From the NCBI RefSeq assembly GCF_022430545.2, contig NZ_CP092488.2:4836001-4900000 (forward strand): 64,000 nucleotides of DNA. Direction: 5' to 3'. Under the pieces are notes generated by a model, which saw only the letters and a list, made by a program, of their open reading frames with translations, had not been told where the DNA came from and made no database searches. Numbering within the stretch: position 1 is the first letter of the stretch; every line of letters starts with the position of its first letter. The stretch is from Mycobacterium paraterrae (GTDB taxonomy: Bacteria; Actinomycetota; Actinomycetes; Mycobacteriales; Mycobacteriaceae). Positions 57,021-64,000 of the stretch are shown here, piece by piece. A program made the position numbers and the translations under genes.

Positions 57021-57694
57021 CCTGAGCCTACTGTTAAATTTCATGCATTGCCGAATCAGCCTCGACGCGGTTCTTCACGCCGCGTGCCGCCAAACCCGCC
57101 GAGCCGTCGAGCGCGGAGCGGATCCGGGATGCTGCGCTGAGATGCTTTGCGGCAAAGGGGATTTCTGCTACGTCACTCAAGACGGTCGCCGAGGCCGCGG
57201 GCACATCGGTGGGATTGGTGCAGCACTACTTCCGCACCAAGGCCGCATTGGTGGAAGCGGTCGATGACTACGTCATCGGCGTGGTCAGCGGCGCGCTGGA
57301 GTCGGGCATGCTTCCACCGGCGCCTCAGGATGCGCTAGTCGAAATGGGACGCCGACTCACCACGGTCATGGCGGAGCAGGACGACGTCATCTCCTACATC
57401 GGCCGAGCATTGGTCGAGGGTGAGTCCATCGGCGCGGAGATATTTGACGGTCTGCTCAAAGTCAGTGCGGCGCAACGAGACCTACTCGTCGAGCGCGATC
57501 AGGCCAGGCCGGATCTGGACCCGGTCTGGGCGCCAATGAATGTGCTTTTGCTGCGCCTGGGGCCGATGCTGCTGCGCTCCCACATCGAACGCCACCTGCC
57601 TGAATCGTTCAACAGTCCGGCACAGCTCAGACGCTGGGACAACGCGGTAACCACGCTCATCCGCCAAGGGCACATGCGACCGGGCGCGGACTGA
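56988..57694 (+). pseudogene. TetR-family regulator with an apparent frameshift near its N-terminus
   Basis: The C-terminal part (GTSVGLVQHYFRTKAALVEA onward) and the helix-turn-helix before it (ERIRDAALRCFAAKG at about 57116-57160) are in one frame, but that frame has no ATG, GTG or TTG between its stop near 57033 and the recognition helix. The likely N-terminus (ATG 56988 or 57009, ending SSRRVPPNPP) is in a neighbouring frame. Joining them near 57085-57100 gives SSRRVPPKPAE..., a normal TetR start. So one base seems lost around a CCGCCAAACCC run: mutation, sequencing error or rare start. The ligand domain has no close assignment. Confidence 0.6.
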
Positions 57695-57766
57695 AGGAGG
57701 GCTCGCCGCTAGACGCAGTTGCCCGACTCCTCCCCAGACCGCGTTGCGGGCCGCACCGTCGTCGGG

Positions 57767-59125
57767 CTACATGCTGGCGATCAACCGCTTGACCCGCTCG
57801 TCGACCGACCGGAACGGGTCTTTGCACAAGACCGTGCGCTGCGCCTGGTCGTTCAGCTTGAGGTGCACCCAGTCCACGGTGAAGTCGCGCCCGGCGGCCT
57901 GAGCCGCGCTGATGAATTCACCCCGCAGCCGGGCGCGGGTGGTCTGCGGCGGTTGGTCGACGGCCGCGTCGATCTCTTCGTCTGTGGTGATCCGCGCTGC
58001 CAAACCCTTGCGCTGCAAGAGGTCGAAGACGCCGCGTCCGCGCTTGATGTCGTGGTAGGCCAGGTCGAGCTGGGCGATCTTCGGGTCGGACAGCTCCATG
58101 TCGTAGCGATCCTGGTAGCGCTGGAACAGTTTGCGCTTGATCACCCAGTCGATCTCGGTGTCGACCTTGGCGAAGTCCTGGCTTTCCACGGCATCAAGCT
58201 GACGACCCCATAGGTCGACGACCTGCTCGACCTGCGCGTTGGGCTCGCGGGTCTGCAAATGCTCGACGGCGCGCGCGTAGTACTCCCGCTGAATGTCCAG
58301 CGCGCTGGCTTGCCGTCCGCCGGCCAGCCGTACCGGTCGCCGACCAGTTACGTCGTGGCTGACCTCACGGATGGCGCGGATGGGGTTGTCCAGGGAGAAG
58401 TCCCGGAAAGCGACCCCGGCTTCGATCATCTCCAGCACCAGGGCCGCGGTGCCCACCTTCAACATCGTGGTGGACTCGCACATGTTGGAGTCGCCGACAA
58501 TGACATGCAGCCGCCGGTACTTCTCGGCGTCGGCGTGCGGTTCGTCGCGGGTGTTGATGATCGGGCGGCTACGGGTCGTGGCCGAGGAGACGCCCTCCCA
58601 GATGTGCTCGGCACGTTGCGACAGGCAGAACGTCGCCGCTTTCGGGGTCTGCAGCACCTTGCCGGCGCCGCAAATCAGCTGACGGGTGACCAGGAACGGC
58701 AACAGCACGTCGGAAATGCGGGAGAATTCACCGGCTCGCACGATCAGGTAATTCTCGTGGCAACCGTAGGAGTTGCCCGCCGAGTCCGTGTTGTTCTTGA
58801 ACAAATAGATGTCGCCGCCGATACCCTCGTCGGCCAGCCGCTGTTCGGCGTCGATGAGCAGATCTTCGAGCACCCGCTCGCCGGCGCGGTCGTGGGTGAC
58901 CAGTTGGGTCAGGCTGTCGCATTCGGCGGTCGCGTATTCGGGATGGCTGCCGACATCGAGGTACAGCCGGGCGCCGTTACGCAGGAAGACGTTGGAGCTG
59001 CGACCCCAGGAAACTACGCGTCGGAACAGGTAACGGGCCACTTCGTCGGGCGACAAGCGTCGGTGGCCGTGGAAGGTGCAGGTGACACCGAATTCGGTTT
59101 CAATGCCCATGATTCGACGCTGCAC
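57767..59125 (-). CDS. pafA: Pup-protein ligase
   Basis: A 452-residue ligase that joins the C-terminal Glu of Pup to target lysines using ATP. N-terminal MGIETEFGVTCTF has the metal Glu, and LYLDVGSHPEYATAEC and TDSAGNSYGCHENYLI follow; the second part includes HVIVGDSNMCESTTMLKVG and RRPVRLAGGRQASALDIQ, all part of the glutamine-synthetase-like fold. Full length matches M. tuberculosis PafA. It acts with Pup, Dop and the proteasome genes at 61.8-64 kb. It is separated from pafBC by the whiB/tetR insertion. Confidence 0.97.
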   Translation of the reverse strand: MQRRIMGIETEFGVTCTFHGHRRLSPDEVARYLFRRVVSWGRSSNVFLRNGARLYLDVGSHPEYATAECDSLTQLVTHDRAGERVLEDLLIDAEQRLADEGIGGDIYLFKNNTDSAGNSYGCHENYLIVRAGEFSRISDVLLPFLVTRQLICGAGKVLQTPKAATFCLSQRAEHIWEGVSSATTRSRPIINTRDEPHADAEKYRRLHVIVGDSNMCESTTMLKVGTAALVLEMIEAGVAFRDFSLDNPIRAIREVSHDVTGRRPVRLAGGRQASALDIQREYYARAVEHLQTREPNAQVEQVVDLWGRQLDAVESQDFAKVDTEIDWVIKRKLFQRYQDRYDMELSDPKIAQLDLAYHDIKRGRGVFDLLQRKGLAARITTDEEIDAAVDQPPQTTRARLRGEFISAAQAAGRDFTVDWVHLKLNDQAQRTVLCKDPFRSVDERVKRLIASM

Positions 59126-59365
59126 AATTCGAGCCTACTTGCTGAACGCGCGACGGGTGGGAGGCCCCGCCGTGATTGATGCGCCAAACGGCCCAGCCGC
59201 TCGTTTCATACCTTGGGCGTGCTCCCCTCGCGCGACGCCGACCTACCAGAAATTGACGCCGTTAACTTATCTGCGCAAACTCTTTTTTCTAAGCTTGCTC
59301 TCAGCTACGATCCTCGAACGCTGCCCGAACGGCGACGGATGGTCTCTTCGGAAAGTAGGACGACC

Positions 59366-60901
59366 ATGCACAAGGAATATCGCCTCTACGCTGCACTCGG
59401 AGTCGCGCTGATCGGCGCCGGCACGCTCACTGCTGCACCACCGGCACCCCGCGTGCAGGCCCACGCAATCCAACTCGTCGATGTCGACACGGCAGCATCA
59501 CCGCTCGGCGACGGAATAGCGCTTGTCTTCGACGGCAGTGGTGACCCAATACCGCCGCCACAATCCGTGGACGCCGCCGTCGAGCTGTACCTGCAGCCCT
59601 TGGGGTTCACCGGCACCGCCCAGTCGGCGTTCATACCCGACGGCTTGTATCCGCTGACCGGCATCAAGAGTCTGGAGCTTGGCCCGTCGCTGGCTCAGGG
59701 CCAGCAGATGATGGCTTCCGATATCGAGGCCCGGATAGCGGCCGGAGGGGTGAGCGCTGAAAATCCCGTGGTGGTTTTCGGCTACTCGCAGAGTGCGGCC
59801 GTCGCCTCGCTGACCATGTCGCAGCTCGCCCATGACGGCGTGCCCAGTGACGACGTTCATTTCGTGTTGGTCGGCGACATCGAGAATCCCAACGGCGGCT
59901 ATGAGACCACTTTTGATTTTCCGGCTGGCAACACCGGGCGGTTCACCGCATTCGGGACTCCGCTGTTACCTGCGACGCCTTCGGACCTCTATCCGACCGA
60001 CATCTACACGTTCGAGTACGACGGTTCCGCCGACTTCCCGCACTACCCAACGAACCTGCTATCGGACCTCAACGCCTACTTCGGGATCTTCTTAGGGCAC
60101 ACCTTTTACGAGGATCTGACCCCAGCCCAGATCAACAATGCGATCCTGTTGCCGGGATCGGAGTCGCTGACCGGGGAAGGCCTCACCGATTACTTCATGA
60201 TTCCCAACGACAATCTGCCACTCTTAGAGCCGCTGCTGCTGATCCCGGGCGTCGGAAAACCGTTGTACGACTTGCTGGAACCGGATACCCGCATCCTCGT
60301 GAACCTGGGCTACGGCAGCATCACCGACGGCTGGAACCAGGGGTCAGCCAACGTGCCCACCACGTTCGGGCTGTTTCCCAGCATCGACCAAACCCAGCTC
60401 TCCGATGCCCTGAGCAGCGGCTGGCAGCAAGGGCTTACCGACGCCCTGCACGATCTGCAGAACCCGGTCAGCTACCAAGACCAGATCGCACCTTTGCAGC
60501 CCTTCGTCGATTTCATCTACACCCATGGCTTCGCCCCTGAGAATCCGACGTTCAGCGAATTCTTCAGTGGGTTCCTCACGTTTCTTGGCTTCCCAGTGTC
60601 GGACGTGACGCTTAGCTCGTCGCCGACAGACATCGTCGACGACATCAGCGCCACGCTGTCAAGTGAATACGCGTCGACGTTAGCGTTTGCCGATGCGGTC
60701 AACGTGCTGCTCACCAGCCTGCCCGCTTACGACGCGGCCATCGTTGCCGATCAGCTGGCGGCGGGAAATTACCTTGACGCGATCCTCGACCCGATGGCCG
60801 CCAATACCGCGCTGATTCCCTACGACCTGCTACTCGGCGTGACGCCCGCGTTGGTCGCCACCCTGGGCACTGTCGTCAACATCGCGAACCTGTTCTCGTG
60901 A
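59366..60901 (+). CDS. Secreted PE-PPE-domain alpha/beta hydrolase
   Basis: A 511-residue protein with a signal peptide (basic HKEYR, core LYAALGVALIGAGTLTA, likely cleavage near VQA). The PE-PPE domain follows: ALVFDGSGDPIPPP, the nucleophile Ser in VVFGYSQSAAVASL and Asp in FVLVGDIENPNGGY. No PE or PPE leader is present. Such domains are serine esterases in mycobacteria. The C-terminal third is Leu/Asp-rich and unassigned. AGGA lies seven bases before ATG 59366. It lies divergent from pafA with a 240-bp gap holding a TACGAT -10-like box. Confidence 0.85.
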   Translation: MHKEYRLYAALGVALIGAGTLTAAPPAPRVQAHAIQLVDVDTAASPLGDGIALVFDGSGDPIPPPQSVDAAVELYLQPLGFTGTAQSAFIPDGLYPLTGIKSLELGPSLAQGQQMMASDIEARIAAGGVSAENPVVVFGYSQSAAVASLTMSQLAHDGVPSDDVHFVLVGDIENPNGGYETTFDFPAGNTGRFTAFGTPLLPATPSDLYPTDIYTFEYDGSADFPHYPTNLLSDLNAYFGIFLGHTFYEDLTPAQINNAILLPGSESLTGEGLTDYFMIPNDNLPLLEPLLLIPGVGKPLYDLLEPDTRILVNLGYGSITDGWNQGSANVPTTFGLFPSIDQTQLSDALSSGWQQGLTDALHDLQNPVSYQDQIAPLQPFVDFIYTHGFAPENPTFSEFFSGFLTFLGFPVSDVTLSSSPTDIVDDISATLSSEYASTLAFADAVNVLLTSLPAYDAAIVADQLAAGNYLDAILDPMAANTALIPYDLLLGVTPALVATLGTVVNIANLFS

Positions 60902-60916
60902 TGCCTCAGTGCCGGA

Positions 60917-61768
60917 TCAGGGCTTGACCGGCTCGGGCGCCTCGCCGAACCGGCTCAATGCCAGCGCTGCGAGCACCGCCACCACGAACCCGGCCTCGAC
61001 CATCCAGCCCAGGCCCGGGCGGGTGCGGTCACCGAGCCAGGCCACCCCGACCAGCGCCGGGCCAACCGTCTCGCCGATCACCATCCCGGCGACCGCGGTG
61101 GTCACCGATCCGCGGCTCAAAGCGGAGGTGAGCAGCAGGAATCCGGCCGCCCCGCCGACGACCAGCGCATAGACGGCGGGGTTGGTCCAGAAGGTGGCCT
61201 CGGTGAAGTCGATCGAATCGATCAGCCGGACGGCGATCTCCACGACGCCGAAGCCGGCGCCCGCGCCGAATCCCAACACCAGTGCGCGCGCCCGATCACC
61301 GAGTCGGCCCGCAACCCCGCCGGCCAGGAACACGGCTACGCCGACCACCAACAGCGCCCAACCCAGCCCGGCCGGGCCGCGTCCGTCACCCTCAGGTCCG
61401 GCGGCGACGCCGAGCATCGCCAGGCTCGCGCAGACGACAGCGACCGCAGTCCATTCAATCCCGGACAACCGGGTGTGCAGCAACCACGCCGCGACAATCG
61501 CGGTGACTGCCAAAGATCCAGCGATCGCCGCCGCCACGACATAGATCGGAACCAGTCGCAACGCTGCTACCTGCAGAAAAAAACCGGCACCGTCGAGCCC
61601 GATGCCCAGCAGATACCGCCATTGCCGCAGTGCGCGCAGCAGCAGGGCGGCATCGACGCCCGAATCGCGGTTGCCGGCGTCGACCGAGCGCGCTGCGGCG
61701 GCTTGCAATACCGTCGCCGTGCCGTAACAGACCGAACAGCCCAGCGCCAGCAACAATCCGATCAGCAC
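60917..61768 (-). CDS. EamA/DMT-type membrane transporter-like protein
   Basis: A 283-residue protein with ten predicted helices in two repeats, starting LIGLLLALGCSVCYGTATVL, as in drug/metabolite transporters; the second repeat includes GAGAGFGVVEIAVRLID, and the last helix ends AALALSRFGEAPEPVKP. The substrate is unknown. GTG 61768 starts at the first helix; the longer frame upstream lies in prcA sequence. It follows prcA by ten bases on the same strand, so it may be co-transcribed. Confidence 0.75.
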   Translation of the reverse strand: MLIGLLLALGCSVCYGTATVLQAAAARSVDAGNRDSGVDAALLLRALRQWRYLLGIGLDGAGFFLQVAALRLVPIYVVAAAIAGSLAVTAIVAAWLLHTRLSGIEWTAVAVVCASLAMLGVAAGPEGDGRGPAGLGWALLVVGVAVFLAGGVAGRLGDRARALVLGFGAGAGFGVVEIAVRLIDSIDFTEATFWTNPAVYALVVGGAAGFLLLTSALSRGSVTTAVAGMVIGETVGPALVGVAWLGDRTRPGLGWMVEAGFVVAVLAALALSRFGEAPEPVKP

Positions 61769-61778
61769 CGAGCGACGC

Positions 61779-62540
61779 CTATGTGGTCGAAATCTCCGCC
61801 GAGTCGTCGGACGACCCGGAGCCGTTGCGTTCAGGCACCAGACGCTCCAGTGCAGCGCCGGTGATGCGACGGAATGCACGGCGCGGCCGGTTGGCGTCGA
61901 GGATGGCGACCTCCAGGCTCGCCACGCCCAACGGGGGTTGGTCGCTGTTGTTCGACCCTTCCGCACGACCGGCCTCGAGCGCCTCGACCGCAATGTGCAC
62001 CGCATCCGCCAAATTGGCGTTCTCGGCGTAAGAATCCTTGAGCGCGTTCGTGATCGGCTCGGTCGCACCGCCCATCACCACATAGTGCGGCTCGTCGGCG
62101 ATCGACCCGTCGTAGGTAATCCGGTACAACTCAGGTGCTTTGGTTTCGCCGTAGTGGGCAACCTCGGCCACGCACAGTTCGACCTCGTAGGGCTTGGCTT
62201 GTTCAGTGAAAATCGTCCCCAGCGTCTGGGCGTAGACATTGGCCAACTGGCGCCCAGTCACGTCGCGGCGGTCGTAGGCATAGCCGCGGGTGTCGGCGAA
62301 TTGGATTCCACCGCGCCGCAGGTTATCGAACTCGTTGAACCGGCCGACGGCAGCGAAGCCCACCCGGTCGTAGAGCTCGCTGATTTTCTGCAGCGAGCGC
62401 GACGGGTTCTCCGCGACGAACAGCACTCCGCCCGAGTAGGCCAGCGCAACCACGCTGCGACCACGACCGATACCCTTGCGCGCAAGCTCGCTGCGCTCGC
62501 GCATCGCCTGTTCGGGCGAGATGAAATACGGAAAACTCAT
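61779..62540 (-). CDS. prcA: 20S proteasome alpha subunit
   Basis: A 253-residue alpha subunit, which forms the outer rings and gates. The N-terminus MSFPYFISPEQAMRERSEL is the gating segment, then RSVVALAYSGGVLFVAENPS and GFAAVGRFNEFDNLRRGGI. The C-terminus is an acidic Ser-rich tail. Its ATG overlaps the prcB stop (ATGA). With PrcB it degrades pupylated proteins brought by Mpa. Confidence 0.96.
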   Translation of the reverse strand: MSFPYFISPEQAMRERSELARKGIGRGRSVVALAYSGGVLFVAENPSRSLQKISELYDRVGFAAVGRFNEFDNLRRGGIQFADTRGYAYDRRDVTGRQLANVYAQTLGTIFTEQAKPYEVELCVAEVAHYGETKAPELYRITYDGSIADEPHYVVMGGATEPITNALKDSYAENANLADAVHIAVEALEAGRAEGSNNSDQPPLGVASLEVAILDANRPRRAFRRITGAALERLVPERNGSGSSDDSAEISTT

Positions 62541-63427
62541 GAATCACTTCCCGCACGATCGGCATCGGGGCCGAAAGTGTCACCGCGAGAACGTCTTTGG
62601 ATGACTTCTCGAGCCAGCTCGGCGATGCGCTGCTCGGCCACGTTGACGGCACCGTCGGCGCCGATGGTGACCGCCGTCGGGAAGATCCCCCGCACCAGGT
62701 CGGGGCCGCCGGTCGCCGAGTCGTCATCGGCTGCGTCGTAGAGAGCCTCGACAGCGACCCGCAGCGCCGAATCCGCATCGGTCACTTGCGAATACAACTT
62801 CTTGACCGACGACTTCGCGAAAATCGAGCCCGAGCCAACCGATTGGTAGCCCTCCTCTTCGAGATTCCAGCCACCGGCCGCGTCGAAGGACACGATGCGG
62901 CCCGCCTTTTCCGAATCCGGGTCGTCGATATCGAAACCGACCAGCAACGGCAGGGCCACCAGCCCCTGCATCGCCGCGGCGAGGTTGCCGCGCACCATGA
63001 TTGCGAGCCGGTTCACCTTGCCCGCAAAGGTCAGCGGCACGCCTTCCAGCTTCTCGTAGTGCTCGAGTTCGACGGCGTAGAGGCGAGCGAACTCGACGGC
63101 GATGGCTGCGGTGCCGGCGATTCCGGTCGCGGTGTAGTCGTCGGTGATGTACACCTTCTGGACGTCGCGTCCGGCGATCATGTTCCCTTGCGTCGAGCGC
63201 CGGTCACCAGCGATCAAAACGCCGCCGGGATACTTCAGCGCGACGATCGTGGTGCCGTGCGGCAGCGCGGAACTCGGCGTGATGGCATTGACGTCGCCGC
63301 CCATGCTCGCAGGCAGCAACTCCGGCGCCGCATGGCGCAGGTAATCGGTGAAAGAGGAAAGGCCGCCAGTGGCGGTTCCGGGAAGGGCAGAATTTGTGGC
63401 CAGGCGATCGCGGTTAGGCCAGGTCAC
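62537..63427 (-). CDS. prcB: 20S proteasome beta subunit
   Basis: A 296-residue precursor. The propeptide of about 57 residues ends in SSALPHG; cleavage exposes the catalytic Thr of TTIVALKYPGGVLIAGDRR. Other residues are Asp in the GDRRST segment, then Lys/Ser in GYQSVGSGS. The length and the propeptide match the mycobacterial protein. GTG 63427 overlaps the pup stop by four bases. Confidence 0.96.
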   Translation of the reverse strand: MTWPNRDRLATNSALPGTATGGLSSFTDYLRHAAPELLPASMGGDVNAITPSSALPHGTTIVALKYPGGVLIAGDRRSTQGNMIAGRDVQKVYITDDYTATGIAGTAAIAVEFARLYAVELEHYEKLEGVPLTFAGKVNRLAIMVRGNLAAAMQGLVALPLLVGFDIDDPDSEKAGRIVSFDAAGGWNLEEEGYQSVGSGSIFAKSSVKKLYSQVTDADSALRVAVEALYDAADDDSATGGPDLVRGIFPTAVTIGADGAVNVAEQRIAELAREVIQRRSRGDTFGPDADRAGSDS

Positions 63428-63618
63428 TGTCCGCCCTTTTGGACGTATGCGCGAACGAAGTCTTCGGCGTTCTCTTCCAGAACATCGTCGATCTCATCGA
63501 GCAGATCGTCGGTCTCCTCGGTCAGCTTCTCGCGACGCTCCTGGCCCGCGGCCGTGCTGGCAGTGAGGTCGTCGTCGTCGCCACCGCCACCGCCGCGCTT
63601 GGTCTGCTCCTGGGCCAT
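63424..63618 (-). CDS. pup: Prokaryotic ubiquitin-like protein Pup
   Basis: A 64-residue disordered modifier. It begins MAQEQTKRGGGGGDDDD, has the helix ERREKLTEETDDLLDEIDD that binds Mpa, and ends VRAYVQKGGQ. The final Gln must be deamidated by Dop before PafA can attach Pup to lysines. ATG 63618 gives the exact family length. Overlaps with prcB suggest one operon pup-prcB-prcA. Confidence 0.97.
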   Translation of the reverse strand: MAQEQTKRGGGGGDDDDLTASTAAGQERREKLTEETDDLLDEIDDVLEENAEDFVRAYVQKGGQ

Positions 63619-63723
63619 CGCTGCCTCCTGCATCGTTATCGGGAGTGAAACACGCCCGTCGGTTTCTCTACCCTACCGGTCAATAGCCTGCATCGTCGCC
63701 GGACGGGACCCGTGTCCGGCCCG

Positions 63724-64000
63724 TCAGGTGGTCAGCTGCTCCACCAGCTCGACGGCGCTGTCCACGGAGTCCAGCAGCGCGCCGACGTGGGCTTTTGATC
63801 CGCGAAGCGGCTCCAGCGTCGGGATGCGGACCAGCGAATCACCACCGAGATCGAAAATCACCGAGTCCCAACTCGCCGCCGCGATGTCCGCCCCGAAGCG
63901 GCGCAGGCACTCCCCGCGGAAGTAGGCCCGGGTGTCGGTGGGCGGGTTGTCGACGGCGTCGATCACCTGCTGTTCGGTGACCAGGCGCTTCATCGATCCA
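63724..64000 (-). CDS. dop: Pup deamidase/depupylase, C-terminal part (cut by window edge)
   Basis: The last 91 codons of Dop are in the window. They read MKRLVTEQQVIDAVDNPPTD, AASWDSVIFDLGGDSLVRIP and EPLRGSKAHVGALLD, typical of the Dop C-terminal domain and separable from PafA by the last block. The frame stays open to base 64000. Dop activates Pup by turning Gln to Glu and also removes Pup from targets. It lies 105 bp upstream of pup on the same strand. Confidence 0.92.
   Translation of the reverse strand, partial: GSMKRLVTEQQVIDAVDNPPTDTRAYFRGECLRRFGADIAAASWDSVIFDLGGDSLVRIPTLEPLRGSKAHVGALLDSVDSAVELVEQLTT

Noticed and set aside
62597..63925. A 442-codon plus-strand ORF across prcB, pup and dop
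   Set aside because: It is a GC-rich antisense shadow; the minus strand encodes three well-known proteins.

Overview
The window comes from a non-tuberculous Mycobacterium. It is GC-rich, often uses GTG and TTG starts, shows several leaderless starts placed 6-7 bases after a TANNNT -10 box, and carries the mycobacterial pupylation and proteasome genes. Most of it is collinear with two stretches of the M. tuberculosis chromosome: the Rv1629-Rv1592c block (polA, pdtaR, cya, pykA, lgt, trp, his, nad, lipase) and then the Rv2073c-Rv2112c block (F420 biliverdin reductase, pepE, helY, tatCA, pafCBA, prcAB, pup, dop). The two blocks meet near 45.7 kb.

Region 1 (1-3.7 kb) is core: the polA N-terminus, a DUF35-thiolase pair, a glyoxalase-like protein and the antiterminator response regulator pdtaR. 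Region 2 (3.8-15.2 kb) is an integrated element of about 11.3 kb inserted in the 3' half of a tRNA-Leu(CAA) gene. A 45-bp direct repeat (3846-3890 and 15180-15224) marks its ends, and paired 9-bp integrase arm-type sites lie inside each end. It carries a tyrosine integrase, an excisionase-like protein, a promoter-to-terminator non-coding RNA holding two covarying cloverleaf-like motifs, a 33-codon ORF, a pseudo-metalloprotease, a winged-helix protein whose gene contains iteron arrays, a NUMOD4/zinc-ribbon protein, small ORFs, a membrane protein, an HNH protein, an HK97-type capsid, a small connector-like protein, a roughly 390-nt region of back-to-back hairpins, and a two-gene membrane protein/HNH module at the right end. 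No terminase, portal, protease or tail gene is visible, so it looks like a capsid-carrying satellite or a remnant prophage of the phiRv type.

Region 3 (15.3-45.7 kb) is core metabolism and signalling: membrane adenylate cyclase, tesB, pykA, lgt, trpABCE, bcpB, a GGDEF-EAL protein, hisDCBHA-impA-hisFI, nadABC with its divergent NrtR regulator, and a secretory-lipase-family protein. cydABDC, which M. tuberculosis has between cya and Rv1619, is absent here. Genes of each biosynthetic set overlap by a few bases and read as operons.

Region 4 (45.7-64 kb) holds an SDR, the F420-dependent biliverdin reductase, a GNAT with a GyrA-like helical module, pepE, a stand-alone 5'-3' exonuclease, helY, Tat translocase genes and the Pup-proteasome cluster. 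A whiB-like gene and a frameshifted tetR separate pafA from pafBC. Pup, Dop and PafA control tagging of proteins, PrcAB degrade them, and PafBC regulate the DNA-damage response.

The signals most worth following up are the two structured RNA candidates, the embedded replication origin and the right-end two-gene module of the element.
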